In this document: positions 34,753 through 44,859 of the stretch, piece after piece
Layout of the letters: every line of letters begins with the position of its first letter
How positions within the stretch are numbered: position 1 is the stretch's first letter
Assembly: GCF_900177345.1 (NCBI RefSeq)
Contig: NZ_FWZT01000010.1
Span: 124,001-188,000, forward strand
Reading direction: 5' to 3'
Origin: Pseudobacteriovorax antillogorgiicola
GTDB taxonomy: Bacteria > Bdellovibrionota_B > Oligoflexia > Oligoflexales > Oligoflexaceae
Length of the DNA stretch: 64,000 bases
Made by a program: the position numbers and the translations under genes
Notes under the pieces: model-generated
The model's input: the letters and a program-made list of their open reading frames with translations, nothing else
Databases searched by the model: none
What the model was told of the DNA's origin: nothing

Positions 34753-35757
34753 GTGAAGCTCAAAATGTGGGGAACCAGAGGCTCGCTGCCAAGGGCCATC
34801 AATAACCAGTATTTTGTCAACCTGGTCGATCACTACGCTCGCAAGGCTGAGAAAGCTGGCCTTTCCTCTATCAGCGACTTTAGGAACGCCATTCGCGATG
34901 GCGATCTTGGTGATCCATTGGTTTTTGGTGGCAACACAACATGCAACGAGATTATCTATAAAAATCATCGCTTTTTCGTCGATATGGGCACCGGCTTTGC
35001 CGAGGCGGCGTCTGAAGTGATGGCTCAAGGCCGGACTGAGTTTACGATCTTCCAGACCCACCTTCACTGGGACCACATCATGGGCCTACCATTTTTCGTG
35101 CCCATCTATATTCCTGGAAACAAGCTGACAATCTATCACGTCCACCCGCATGCGCCGGAATACATCAAATGCCAGTTCAATGGCATCAACTTTCCCGTGA
35201 AGTGGGAGGAGCTTGGCGCAGACATCGTTTTCAAGCAGATCAAGATGTACCAGAAGCTTCAATTTGATTCTCTGACCATCTCTGCTTTTGCCCTCGACCA
35301 CCCCGGTGGCTCGTTCGGCTACCGATTTGATGCTGAGGGCTACTCCTTAGCCATCGGTGTGGACGGGGAATACAAGCGCCTGACCCCCAAAGATTTGGGT
35401 AAGGACCATGTGTATTATACCAATCTCGATCTTCTTGTCTTTGATGCCCAGTACGAGATGGACGAATTAGCCAGCCGGTTCGACTGGGGTCATTGTTCGC
35501 CACCCATTGGTGTGGACCTCGCCCTGCGAGAGGGTATTCGAAACTTGATCTTAACCCATCATGACCCTCGGTCCCCTGAGGAAAAAGAGTTTCGCATGGC
35601 TCAGCAAGCCATGGTCCATTTGCAGAAACAGATCCCAGCCTACCAGGATACTTGGACAAAGCTCAATCAACCAGAAGGGCCAAATATCTACCTTGCTTAC
35701 GATGGACTTGAGTTCAATTTGTCGAAGCTGGAGCCCCGTAGCCAGCTGCCCAAGTAG
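34753..35757 (+). CDS. Metallo-beta-lactamase-fold hydrolase
   Basis: A 334-residue MBL-fold enzyme. It opens with MKLKMWGTRGSLP, as in the PhnP/RNase Z-like branch, and has FGGNTTCNEI, metal motif THLHWDHIMGLP (HxHxDH), DHPGGSFGYRF, and LILTHHDPRSPEE near the end. An inserted helix (about 20-55) is not typical. Possibly a phosphodiesterase; the substrate is unknown. The start is GTG 34753 with GAGAGGG about 6 bases ahead. Single gene. Confidence 0.87.
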   Translation: MKLKMWGTRGSLPRAINNQYFVNLVDHYARKAEKAGLSSISDFRNAIRDGDLGDPLVFGGNTTCNEIIYKNHRFFVDMGTGFAEAASEVMAQGRTEFTIFQTHLHWDHIMGLPFFVPIYIPGNKLTIYHVHPHAPEYIKCQFNGINFPVKWEELGADIVFKQIKMYQKLQFDSLTISAFALDHPGGSFGYRFDAEGYSLAIGVDGEYKRLTPKDLGKDHVYYTNLDLLVFDAQYEMDELASRFDWGHCSPPIGVDLALREGIRNLILTHHDPRSPEEKEFRMAQQAMVHLQKQIPAYQDTWTKLNQPEGPNIYLAYDGLEFNLSKLEPRSQLPK

Positions 35758-35861
35758 CTCTTAATAAGTCATTTTGATTACAGACCAAGAATTTCATTTT
35801 CCTTTAATCTGTTCTATTCTAAACAACGAGACCGATTTAAGATTTTTAGGAAAGTGAACCT

Positions 35862-37322
35862 ATGCACAGCACCGCCTTCAAGCTCCTTATTGTTAGCGCC
35901 CTGCTCCTCAGTGGCAATGCCTGGGCCGACATCGATTTTAACGAAGACATCACGATCGCTCGTCTGCCGCGCAACGACTCGTCCTATATTGAGCTAACGG
36001 TATCGATCAATGATATTCCTGATGCAGACTTCGGTGGCTCCCCGACGAACGATGGCATCGTTAATCTCATGGTTCAGCGATTGGATGTCTGCATCGAACA
36101 AAATACTGGTGAAACTGATTCCGAGCAACTTTGCGACAATATGATTACCTATAGCGGCAAAGGCTCACTTGACCCGACAGATATCAGTAAGCTATCCACA
36201 ACCTACTTTATGACGTTTATCGACTCAGCCTTTGAAATCGTAGATAACGAAGACGACACATCAGACATAACCTTTGGCCTTAAGATTCAAATTGACGAGA
36301 GTGACCTTGCTGAAGGGGAAACCCGTTCGTTTTCCCTATCCACGCAGTTTGAGCTAGACTACCAAGATATTACCGACAAGCTAGATGTCACAACCAGCCA
36401 ATCCACTCCAGTAAACCAAAGCCCCGCAAGTCTTACATCCAGATCCACCAATCGCGGGGTTCTGATGTTCTGGACAGGTAGCGACAGCGTTACCTTTCAA
36501 GATGGCACAACCGGAAGACCCTCTGGCGTGCGGGGAATATTAGTTCCAGTCACTGACGGTGACCAAGAGCTTAATATCGCCACAACCTATCGGGCTGTTG
36601 CCGGTAGTGATCCTGTAACTTACTCCGAGGTGGACCTTGACGGCTGTATTCTATCAGTAAGCCTCGCTACCGATAACACCCAGACCGATAGCTGTACCTT
36701 TTCATGCTCTGAGCTTGGCTATATCAACGATGACCGCATCACGAGCGAAGTTTTTCCAACAGTCAAAGTTAAATCCACAGTCAGTGGAGAAGCTCTATCT
36801 TTCAGCGGTTCGGACCTTGTTGACCCTGAAGCCACCAATCAAGCCTATGCAATGATCGCTCAATACTTGCCTGATGGCTTGCTACAGCAAAGCAGTGACG
36901 GCCAGCCCTTCGAAGCCTCTTGCGTGATTGCTTACCCCACGTTGAGCTTTACCTACGCCCAGCTTTCCGGTGCAGGAGACCCGAAGCAACAAAACCCAAC
37001 ATGCTTTATTGCAACCGCCGCTTACGGCCACCCTATGCATCAAAACTTAAATGACCTGCGATGGTTTCGGGACAACATCCTAGAAAGTATTGCCATAGGC
37101 CGCACTCTGGTTTCCCTATACTACGAGTATAGCCCGGCACTGGCGAGCCGCATCGCAATCAACGATGATTACAAAACATTCACAAGAGCAGCATTGTGGG
37201 CCCCAGTAAAATACATTAGCGCCCTTCGTCAATCCCCAGGGGCGACACTGATGGCAACCCTCTCTCTTATGATCGCTCCCTTTGCACTAGGGGCTTTCCG
37301 ACGGCGGGCGAAACAAGCCTAA
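35862..37322 (+). CDS. Exported protein with C-terminal CFI-box anchor
   Basis: A 486-residue protein. Signal peptide (KLLIVSALLLSGNAWA), then about 360 residues of acidic, strand-rich sequence with paired Cys (CIEQNTGETDSEQLC, CILSVSLATDNTQTDSC then FSC). From Cys381 comes CFIATAAYGHPM followed by LRWFRDNIL, YYEYSPALASRI, then a hydrophobic helix and the basic end RRRAKQA. This is the CFI-box C-terminal domain, found at the end of varied surface proteins and believed to be a sorting or anchoring tail. The N-terminal part is unrecognised. AGGAAAG precedes ATG 35862. Its last 36 bases overlap the mscS-type gene. Confidence 0.8.
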   Translation: MHSTAFKLLIVSALLLSGNAWADIDFNEDITIARLPRNDSSYIELTVSINDIPDADFGGSPTNDGIVNLMVQRLDVCIEQNTGETDSEQLCDNMITYSGKGSLDPTDISKLSTTYFMTFIDSAFEIVDNEDDTSDITFGLKIQIDESDLAEGETRSFSLSTQFELDYQDITDKLDVTTSQSTPVNQSPASLTSRSTNRGVLMFWTGSDSVTFQDGTTGRPSGVRGILVPVTDGDQELNIATTYRAVAGSDPVTYSEVDLDGCILSVSLATDNTQTDSCTFSCSELGYINDDRITSEVFPTVKVKSTVSGEALSFSGSDLVDPEATNQAYAMIAQYLPDGLLQQSSDGQPFEASCVIAYPTLSFTYAQLSGAGDPKQQNPTCFIATAAYGHPMHQNLNDLRWFRDNILESIAIGRTLVSLYYEYSPALASRIAINDDYKTFTRAALWAPVKYISALRQSPGATLMATLSLMIAPFALGAFRRRAKQA

Positions 37323-39026
37323 TCCACTTGGTTTAGCGCGGGCTCCGCCCTCGCTAAACTCCTTGGCAACCAAGGCCAGTGACTCGTCGTTCCAAGAATC
37401 TTTGTGACGATCCAAGCCGTTCTTTTCAGGGAAGCTTTCAACATGAAGGGACTGCGTAGGAAATGCAAAATCGATGTTCAAATCTGCAGCCAAACGCTTC
37501 ACCTCAATAAAAATGTTCTGCCGCTGCACCAGCTCTGTTGCCCAATCGGGCACGCTTAAGAAAAAGTAGAGCAAAATATCAAGGGACGAAGAGCCATAAT
37601 TATTGAAAACCACATGAAAGTTATCTTTTTTAGTAGTTGGGTTGGCTCGAATGATGTTTTTAATACCCTCCAGAAAAGCTTCAATTTTTTCAGGAGGGGT
37701 ATCGTAGGTGATACCTAGAACAGCCTTCACCCGGCGGAACTTACGCTGCCCCATATTATCGATGTGACCATTAGCAACCACTGCATTAGGGATCGTGACC
37801 AAAGAGTTGTAAAATGTTCTCACACGGGTTGATCGAAAACCCACGTCTTCGACCGTGCCCTCGACGCCACCAAAAATAATCCAATCTCCGATACGAAACG
37901 GGCGATCCCATAAGATCATCAGCGACCCAAATAAGTTTGCTGCCGTGTCTTTCGCAGCTAGGGCAAATGCCAGACCTCCCAAGCCGAGGCCTGCAATCAC
38001 CGACATCACATTCACCCCTAAATTCTGAATCGCGATCAAGCCGCCAAATATTAGAATAAAAGCGCGCAGGGCTCGGTTCAACAGAGGCACTAATTGATCA
38101 TCAAAAATTAGATCGGTTTTCTTAGCTACCACGGCTACATATTCACTCCAAACATCTGCCAAACGATAGAATATCCATATCACAGAAACACTAAAAACAA
38201 ACTGAACGAAGAGGGATAGGCCATGGAGAAGCGCTCCTTCTAGCCGCAAGATATAGAGGGACATGAACCAAAAGCCGGAGGCCGCACAGTAGCCTGCTGG
38301 TCCCTCTACTGCATGGAGCATCTTATCATCCCAGTCAGAGTGAGAACTCGTGGCCAGCCGCTTTCCAAGGGACAAGGCACCTTCTGCAATAATCTTTACT
38401 AAAAAACCTAGGATCAGAGAAACAAATATCCCTATCAGCTGCCAACTAGGAACTCCAAACATTTCGCCTTTGAGCGCCTTCGGAATATAGCGCTCCACGG
38501 CGGTTTCCCGAAACCCTGCCCCCTGTCCGGTTCCTTCTAAATAAGGGTAGTCTTTCACTAGGAGGTAGAAGTCTTTCGCTCGATCCACTGTATCTGCGCT
38601 GAACAGGAACTCTCCTTCACGAGCCCCGGAATTTTCCATCCGAATCACTATCTCAGTATTTTTAAGCCGCCAGAAGTTGCCATTCATCTCTGGCGCTAGT
38701 TTCCCAGGAGGAATTTTTTCATAATCTATCACAATGACGCGATCAATGACTTCCTTCAGATAAATAGCGGCCTTCCGGCCAGCATCTGCCCTCATCAAAG
38801 GGGAAATGTGCCCTAGACTTAGTGTCCTTACCGCTCTATCAAGGCTCTTCTCTCGATTTTCATCTCTCTTTTTGACACCCTCATGATATTCGTTCATGGC
38901 CGCCATGAACGTTTTCATGGTTTCCTTAGGACTATCAGTTTTGACAGGCTTTAGGACATCAAGACCCATAGCCTGCGGCAGCAAGATCAGACTCCAGGCT
39001 GCGAAGACTCCAATAAGTTTTAACAA
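37287..39026 (-). CDS. MscS-family mechanosensitive channel
   Basis: A 579-residue protein: signal peptide, a periplasmic helical region of about 190 residues, then TM segments and the MscS core. The pore helix is VMSVIAGLGLGGLAFALAAK (Gly/Ala packing), then SLMILWDRPFRIGDWI and VEDVGFRSTRVR of the beta domain, and the C-terminal alpha/beta part. It opens under membrane tension to release solutes. The start is TTG 39026, with GAGG 7 bases ahead, followed at once by the signal peptide. Confidence 0.9.
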   Translation of the reverse strand: MLKLIGVFAAWSLILLPQAMGLDVLKPVKTDSPKETMKTFMAAMNEYHEGVKKRDENREKSLDRAVRTLSLGHISPLMRADAGRKAAIYLKEVIDRVIVIDYEKIPPGKLAPEMNGNFWRLKNTEIVIRMENSGAREGEFLFSADTVDRAKDFYLLVKDYPYLEGTGQGAGFRETAVERYIPKALKGEMFGVPSWQLIGIFVSLILGFLVKIIAEGALSLGKRLATSSHSDWDDKMLHAVEGPAGYCAASGFWFMSLYILRLEGALLHGLSLFVQFVFSVSVIWIFYRLADVWSEYVAVVAKKTDLIFDDQLVPLLNRALRAFILIFGGLIAIQNLGVNVMSVIAGLGLGGLAFALAAKDTAANLFGSLMILWDRPFRIGDWIIFGGVEGTVEDVGFRSTRVRTFYNSLVTIPNAVVANGHIDNMGQRKFRRVKAVLGITYDTPPEKIEAFLEGIKNIIRANPTTKKDNFHVVFNNYGSSSLDILLYFFLSVPDWATELVQRQNIFIEVKRLAADLNIDFAFPTQSLHVESFPEKNGLDRHKDSWNDESLALVAKEFSEGGARAKPSGLGLFRPPSESP

Positions 39027-39159
39027 GGCTAAACCTCCCCTACGCTATCTATACACAATCACAATGTCATATCAATCCTAGCCATGATAAGGAGACTGGT
39101 TTCATAGCCAATTTTTCGCTATATATCCAAGGACCAAGATCGGAACAAAAGGATATCAC

Positions 39160-41772
39160 ATGAGCCGCGAACCCCAAGTCATCAAGCTAAAAGATTACCA
39201 GCAACCCAACTTTTGGGCGAAGAAAACAGAACTGACATTTGATTTAAACGAAGATCACAGTCTCGTCACCAGTAAGGTGCATTATCAGCACAATCCTGGT
39301 CATGACCGGACACTTACACTGGCTGGGTTATCCCTAGAGCTGGTCTCGGTTCATCTGGACCACGAGGACTTAAATCTCGATGCGATGGACTATTCCCCTG
39401 AGCACCTTAGCCTGAAAGACCTGCCTGACACCTTCGCCCTAACGATCACAACCAAGATTTACCCCCAAAAGAACACAGCATTAGAAGGCTTGTATAAGTC
39501 AAATGGCAAGTTCTGCACCCAATGCGAGCCTGAAGGCTTTAGGCGTATCACCTACTTCTTAGATCGACCCGATGTGATGAGCGAATACCGCACAACCATC
39601 ATCGCCGACAAATCGAAGTATCCAATCCTCCTATCAAACGGCAATCCTGTCGATTCCAAGGACCTGCCAAATAACAGGCATCAGATGGTTTGGCACGATC
39701 CATTTCCTAAGCCCTCCTACCTCTTTGCATTGGTAGCTGGTGATCTTGGCTGTGTCGAAGATGAGTTCACCACCAAATCAAGCCGCAAGATCAAACTACA
39801 GATTTTCGTTGAGAAAGAAAATCTCGATAAATGCGACTTTGCCATGCAAGCCGTTAAAGACTCTATGAAGTGGGATGAAGATACCTACGGCTTGGAGTAC
39901 GATCTTGATATTTTTATGATCGTTGCTGTCAGCGACTTTAATATGGGAGCTATGGAAAACAAGGGGCTCAATATATTTAATTCAAAATATATTCTGGCCA
40001 ACCCAGAAACTGCCACTGACAGCGATTTTGAAGGCATTCAATCCGTCGTTGGTCATGAGTATTTCCACAACTGGTCTGGTAATCGGGTCACTTGCCGCGA
40101 CTGGTTTCAGCTCAGCCTTAAAGAAGGCCTAACGGTATTTCGAGACCAAGAGTTTTCGGCCGATATGAACTCTCGGGGAGTGAAACGAATCTCCGATGTC
40201 AAAGTTCTAAGAAACTCACAGTTTGTCGAGGACAGTGGCCCCATGGCTCACCCTGTGCGACCAGATTCATACATTGAGATCAACAACTTCTACACGTCTA
40301 CCGTTTACAACAAAGGTGCAGAAGTCATCCGCATGATCCATACTATTTTAGGCAAAGATGCGTTTCACAAGGGCATCGACACCTACTTCAATCGCCATGA
40401 TGGAGAAGCTGCCACCATCGAAGATTTCGTTAAGGCCATGGAAGATTCTTCAGGCGCTAGCCTCAAACAGTTCACCCACTGGTACCATCAAGCTGGAACC
40501 CCTAGAGTCAATGCAGAGTTATCACATCAGGATAACAAAGTTATACTTAAACTACAGCAACGCTTGCCGATGACTCCAGGACAGTCTGATAAGCATGCCC
40601 AGGTGATACCCATCACAACGTCTTTTTTTGCCAAAGACGGCAAGGCCGTGCCTTTTCTTTACCAGGGAGACACCAAAACTGAGCATGTATTAATCTTCGA
40701 TCAGGGTGAGCAAGAATTTGTCTTTGAAGGATTTGCAGAAGAACCCATCCCTTCCCTGGCCCGATCGTTCTCCGCCCCGATACATTTAGATTATCAGTAT
40801 TCCGACGAACAGCTCATTTTTTTGATGACTTGGGATAATGATGACTTCAATCGCTACGAGGCAGCCCAAAACCTGGCGATGTCTTTGATGAAGAAGAGAC
40901 AGCAGTCTCCGAGCTATGAGTTGCCTGATGAGGTTCTCACTGCTTACAAGAGCTTGCTCGCTAGCAAGACACTCGATCCCAGAATCAAAGCCCGTGCCCT
41001 AAGCTTTCCATCCATCGATTATCTAGTAAGCCTCGAACAAGAAGCCAATATAGAAGCTATTTTTGAAACTCGATCTTGGCTGCAAGAAAGTATTGGCCAT
41101 TCATGCTACCAGGAGCTATGGGATGCATACCACCAGTCTCACAAGCAGGATAGCTACCAACTGGATGCTGAGGGGATTGGCAACCGGGAGCTAAAGTCAG
41201 TCTGCCTATCGTTGCTACTAGCTACTGGCAAAGAAGATTCGGTCGCGCTAGCTACTAGTCTTTTTGCCAAATCAAATAACATGACAGACACAATCACCGC
41301 TCTAAATGAGTTATCACATGTAAACGATCCGAGGCGACAGGACGCCTTCAAAAGCTTCTACGATAAATGGTCTCACGACCAGCTAGTGATCGACAAATGG
41401 TTTGCCCTTCAATCAAGCTCTTACCATGACCATGTTTTGGCTCATGTGAAAGACCTTTTAGAGCATAAAGACTTCGATCTACTCAACCCCAACAGAGTTT
41501 ACGCCGTGCTTCGTCAATTTGCGCGAGCCAACCCAAAAGGCTTTCACCACAGCAACGGCGAAGGTTATCAACTTATCGCTGATTACGTGCTCAAGATCGA
41601 TAAGACCAACTCCCATATCGCAGCCATGCTAGCAAACTCGCTGAGCCAGTGGCGTCGGTTTGATAAAGGCCGACAGGGAAAGATGGTGGCTCAACTAGAG
41701 CGCATCAAGGCTGCCGAAGGTCTTTCGAAAGATGTTTATGAGATTGTTTCGAAGAGTTTACAAGACTCGTAA
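39160..41772 (+). CDS. pepN: Aminopeptidase N (M1 family)
   Basis: An 870-residue zinc aminopeptidase of E. coli PepN length. Exopeptidase motif GAMENKGLNIFN, zinc motif HEYFH with the third ligand Glu in LKEGLTVFRDQEF, and substrate region CTQCEPEGFRRITYFLDRPD. It removes N-terminal residues from peptides in the cytoplasm; no signal peptide. AAGGA precedes ATG 39160. Single gene, with a strong terminator at 41781-41813. Confidence 0.96.
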   Translation: MSREPQVIKLKDYQQPNFWAKKTELTFDLNEDHSLVTSKVHYQHNPGHDRTLTLAGLSLELVSVHLDHEDLNLDAMDYSPEHLSLKDLPDTFALTITTKIYPQKNTALEGLYKSNGKFCTQCEPEGFRRITYFLDRPDVMSEYRTTIIADKSKYPILLSNGNPVDSKDLPNNRHQMVWHDPFPKPSYLFALVAGDLGCVEDEFTTKSSRKIKLQIFVEKENLDKCDFAMQAVKDSMKWDEDTYGLEYDLDIFMIVAVSDFNMGAMENKGLNIFNSKYILANPETATDSDFEGIQSVVGHEYFHNWSGNRVTCRDWFQLSLKEGLTVFRDQEFSADMNSRGVKRISDVKVLRNSQFVEDSGPMAHPVRPDSYIEINNFYTSTVYNKGAEVIRMIHTILGKDAFHKGIDTYFNRHDGEAATIEDFVKAMEDSSGASLKQFTHWYHQAGTPRVNAELSHQDNKVILKLQQRLPMTPGQSDKHAQVIPITTSFFAKDGKAVPFLYQGDTKTEHVLIFDQGEQEFVFEGFAEEPIPSLARSFSAPIHLDYQYSDEQLIFLMTWDNDDFNRYEAAQNLAMSLMKKRQQSPSYELPDEVLTAYKSLLASKTLDPRIKARALSFPSIDYLVSLEQEANIEAIFETRSWLQESIGHSCYQELWDAYHQSHKQDSYQLDAEGIGNRELKSVCLSLLLATGKEDSVALATSLFAKSNNMTDTITALNELSHVNDPRRQDAFKSFYDKWSHDQLVIDKWFALQSSSYHDHVLAHVKDLLEHKDFDLLNPNRVYAVLRQFARANPKGFHHSNGEGYQLIADYVLKIDKTNSHIAAMLANSLSQWRRFDKGRQGKMVAQLERIKAAEGLSKDVYEIVSKSLQDS

Positions 41773-41780
41773 GGTGCTTA

Positions 41781-41813
41781 GGTGGCTCAACTTCATGTGA
41801 GCCACCGATTTTT
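41781..41813 (+). terminator. Intrinsic terminator of pepN
   Basis: Perfect 9-bp stem GGTGGCTCA (41781-41789) with TGAGCCACC (41798-41806), 8-base loop, then GATTTTT. Active on the plus strand only. It lies just before the acuI stop on the other strand. Confidence 0.88.
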
Positions 41814-42804
41814 AGCTAAGTTTTACCAAGGTTCGACTCACAGTTTTTCGCTCAAGCATATCGTTAAAGACTTTGTTGAGACCCTCAAGATTTGTCTCCT
41901 TAGCCACGAAGCTTTCTAGGGCCTTCGGCTTTAGGTCCCCACTTAAAGACTTCCACACCTCGCAACGCAGATCGTAGGGACAATTGGTTGAGCTAATTCC
42001 AAGTAGTGAAACACCCCGCAGAATAAAAGGCATAACTGTATTCGAGAACTTAAAATCCATGGCCAGCCCCACACTAGCAATACTTCCCCACAGATTGGTA
42101 TGACGGATCAGGCCTTCCAATACGGCGCCACCAACGTTGTCGATAGCTCCTCCAAAACGGGCAGTTTCAAGAGGGTTTTTACCCAACTCAAGTTCTTCGA
42201 CAGTGAGAACTTGCTCAGCTCCCAGCTCCTTCAATCGATCATGCTGCTCTTTTTTTCCTGAAACAGCGATCACTTCGTAGCCACGGGTCACTAACATGCT
42301 TACTGCCAGTGAACCAACGCCCCCAGAGGCTCCGGTGACAACCACAGGCCCCTTATCAGGCTTCAATCCATTCTGTTCGAGTCGATGCACACACAGCCCT
42401 GCTGTAAAGCCCGCGGTGCCTAGAATCATAGCTTCCCGTGGGGTTAAACCATCGGGTATGGGAACAACCCAAGGAGCTGGCACGCGAACCATTTCACTGT
42501 AGCCACCATCATGATTCTCCCCAAGGCCACAGCCTGTCACAAGAACCTTCTGCCCCTCTTGAAAACGATCACTCTTGGAGCTCACCACCGTTCCAGAGAC
42601 ATCAATTCCAGCCACCATGGGAAAACGTTTCAAGATCCGTCCTGCCCCTGTAGCACCTAACGCATCTTTATAATTCACACTTGAATATGCCGATCGGATG
42701 ACGACCTCGCCTTCGTCGAGATCGTCCAATTCCATAAATTCAATCCGATTTTTGACAGATTCGCCATCGCGATAAACCCGCAAGGCCTTAAAGGTTGCCA
42801 TCAT
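41812..42804 (-). CDS. acuI: YhdH/AcuI-type acryloyl-CoA reductase
   Basis: A 330-residue zinc-free medium-chain reductase of the YhdH/YhfP group. Marks: YSSVNYKDALGATGAGRI, FPMVAGIDVSGTV, NADPH site VTGASGGVGSLAV, and SSTNCPYDLR near the end. E. coli YhdH (AcuI) reduces acryloyl-CoA to propionyl-CoA. Its ATG overlaps the lysA stop by 4 bases, so it is co-translated with lysA. Confidence 0.9.
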   Translation of the reverse strand: MMATFKALRVYRDGESVKNRIEFMELDDLDEGEVVIRSAYSSVNYKDALGATGAGRILKRFPMVAGIDVSGTVVSSKSDRFQEGQKVLVTGCGLGENHDGGYSEMVRVPAPWVVPIPDGLTPREAMILGTAGFTAGLCVHRLEQNGLKPDKGPVVVTGASGGVGSLAVSMLVTRGYEVIAVSGKKEQHDRLKELGAEQVLTVEELELGKNPLETARFGGAIDNVGGAVLEGLIRHTNLWGSIASVGLAMDFKFSNTVMPFILRGVSLLGISSTNCPYDLRCEVWKSLSGDLKPKALESFVAKETNLEGLNKVFNDMLERKTVSRTLVKLS

Positions 42805-44063
42805 TCACCTCCTGGAATAGTCACCTCTTCACCTCTCCACAAATCTTCGAGAGTTTCTCTAGGCTTGATGATGTAGTACTTGTCACCATCTACCAATACC
42901 TCAGGCGCACGTGGCCGGCTATTGTAATTCGATGCCATCGTAGCCGCGTACGCTCCACATGACTTTAGAAAGACTAAATCCCCTGCGTGAAGCTGAGGCA
43001 GTGTCCGATCCTTGCCAAAGAAATCTCCGGTCTCGCAGACCGGCCCCACCACATCGTACAGAACTTCCGGCTTGTCCACGCCTTCGTGTACAGTGGCAAT
43101 ATCGTGAAATGAGTCATAGAGCGATGGCCTGATCACATCGTTCATGGCTCCGTCGACAATTGCGAAGTTCTTTTGAGGCGTCTTTTTGATGCCGATTACT
43201 TTATTTAATAGAATGCCGGTATTTCCCGCTAGCAAGCGCCCTGGCTCGATGACTAGCTTTAAACCAGTTTTCTGAACATGTTTGATCAGAACAGAAGCAT
43301 AGCCCTCCACATCAGGATCTGGCTCATCCTTGTACCGGATGCCGAGTCCGCCTCCCATGTCGATAAACTCAAGGGGGTGGCCGTTGCCGAGCATCTCCAG
43401 GGCAATGGAGGACATTTTCTCAGCAGCCTCTTCCAAAGGCTTCAGGTCTGTGATTTGACTTCCAATGTGACATGCAATTCCAACTAGCTGAACCCCAGGT
43501 AGCTCTTGAATTTCTGTCACCAAAGTCTTTGCTTCAGCTTCACTCATACCGAACTTGGTTGAAAACAGCCCCGTAGCAATCTTGGGATTCGTTTTAGCAT
43601 CGATATTAGGGTTGATTCGCAGACATACAGGCGCCATCTTACCCATGTCTAAGGCAATACGGTTGATTGACTCCAGCTCGAAACTTGACTCTACATTGAA
43701 GGAAAGAATGCCGGCTTCGATCCCAGCTCGAATCTCGTAGTCTTTTTTCCCAACGCCTGAGAACACGATTTCATGAGGCTTCACTCCCGCTTTCAAGGCT
43801 CTTTGCAACTCGCCGTGAGAGACGAGGTCGGCACCGAAGCCCTCATCGAAAATCTCTCGTAAGAAAGACAGGTTGCTATTGGCTTTAACCGCAAAGCAGG
43901 CCAAGGTTGGGTAAGCTGAAAATGCTTCAATGATCCGTCGGGCATGCCGCTTCAAAGTGTTGCGAGAATAGATGTAAGCCGGCGTTCCTACAGCTTCCGC
44001 AATTTCTGTTAATGGTATGTTTTCACAGTGTGCTTCACCATTTTTATAAATAAAGTGATCCAT
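42801..44063 (-). CDS. lysA: Diaminopimelate decarboxylase
   Basis: A 420-residue PLP enzyme of usual length. PLP lysine in FAVKANSN, HIGSQIT, GGGLGIRY, EPGRLL and the active-site Cys in GPVCETGDFF. It makes L-lysine from meso-DAP, the last step of the DAP pathway. GGAG lies 8 bases ahead of ATG 44063. Coupled to acuI. Confidence 0.96.
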   Translation of the reverse strand: MDHFIYKNGEAHCENIPLTEIAEAVGTPAYIYSRNTLKRHARRIIEAFSAYPTLACFAVKANSNLSFLREIFDEGFGADLVSHGELQRALKAGVKPHEIVFSGVGKKDYEIRAGIEAGILSFNVESSFELESINRIALDMGKMAPVCLRINPNIDAKTNPKIATGLFSTKFGMSEAEAKTLVTEIQELPGVQLVGIACHIGSQITDLKPLEEAAEKMSSIALEMLGNGHPLEFIDMGGGLGIRYKDEPDPDVEGYASVLIKHVQKTGLKLVIEPGRLLAGNTGILLNKVIGIKKTPQKNFAIVDGAMNDVIRPSLYDSFHDIATVHEGVDKPEVLYDVVGPVCETGDFFGKDRTLPQLHAGDLVFLKSCGAYAATMASNYNSRPRAPEVLVDGDKYYIIKPRETLEDLWRGEEVTIPGGE

Positions 44064-44202
44064 TTAAAACTCCAACCCTTGGTATCGTCCTTATTGATTT
44101 CTCATAGGCCTTCTTTTTACAATCAATTTGTCCGCCTATCAGAAAATTTTAGGGATCATAGCGATTCCTCCATAGCATGTCAAAAGCATACAGGACGATT
44201 TC

Positions 44203-44859
44203 ATGCAGCGATTCTTCGGGTCACTGGCCCTAATTTTAAGCATCACCCTTTCAATCACCTCCTTCGGCAAAGGCAAGATTCTAGCTTTGGGAGATTCCCT
44301 CACATTTGGCTACGAAGTTGAAGAAGAGCATACCTGGCCGAAACTACTGGAAAAGAAGCTTGGGGTCCCTATTATCAACGGCGGCACGGCGGGTGCAACA
44401 TCAGCTTTTGGGCTGCCCACCCTTCGCTTCCATTTGAAGCGTTACACTCCCGACCTCGTCATCTATGCTCTCGGGGCCAATGATGGCTTACGCGGGCTGG
44501 ACCCTAAGGTAACCCAAAAAAATATCGAGGAGGCCGTGAAGCTATGCCAGGAAAAGGGTATCAAGCTAGTCCTACTTGGCATGAAAGCGCCGCCCAACTA
44601 TGGCAAAACCTTCCCGGCGAACTTCGAAGCTATTTACCCTACTGTGGCTAAGAAATATGATATCCCTTTGATGCCGTTTATGTTGGAAAACGTCGCGGGG
44701 CAAAAGAAATTAAATCAGCCCGATGGCATTCACCCCAATGCTGAAGGTTATAAGATCATCGCTGAAAACATTTATAAGGTGGTAACGAAACACTATGACC
44801 CCACAAAACATTCTAAGCCTGAAGCAGGTAACAAAGAATTACAAACAAGGCCAAAATGA
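44203..44859 (+). CDS. tesA: TesA-like SGNH esterase/lysophospholipase
   Basis: A 218-residue exported SGNH hydrolase: signal peptide (LALILSITLSITSFG), block I ALGDSLTFG with the catalytic Ser, the Gly of block II in NGGTAGAT, block III GANDGLRGLD with Asn, and block V DGIHPNAEGY with Asp and His. Periplasmic thioesterase/arylesterase activity expected. AGGA precedes ATG 44203. It overlaps the ABC ATPase gene by 65 bases. tesA-ybbA-ybbP is a conserved cluster in proteobacteria. Confidence 0.9.
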   Translation: MQRFFGSLALILSITLSITSFGKGKILALGDSLTFGYEVEEEHTWPKLLEKKLGVPIINGGTAGATSAFGLPTLRFHLKRYTPDLVIYALGANDGLRGLDPKVTQKNIEEAVKLCQEKGIKLVLLGMKAPPNYGKTFPANFEAIYPTVAKKYDIPLMPFMLENVAGQKKLNQPDGIHPNAEGYKIIAENIYKVVTKHYDPTKHSKPEAGNKELQTRPK

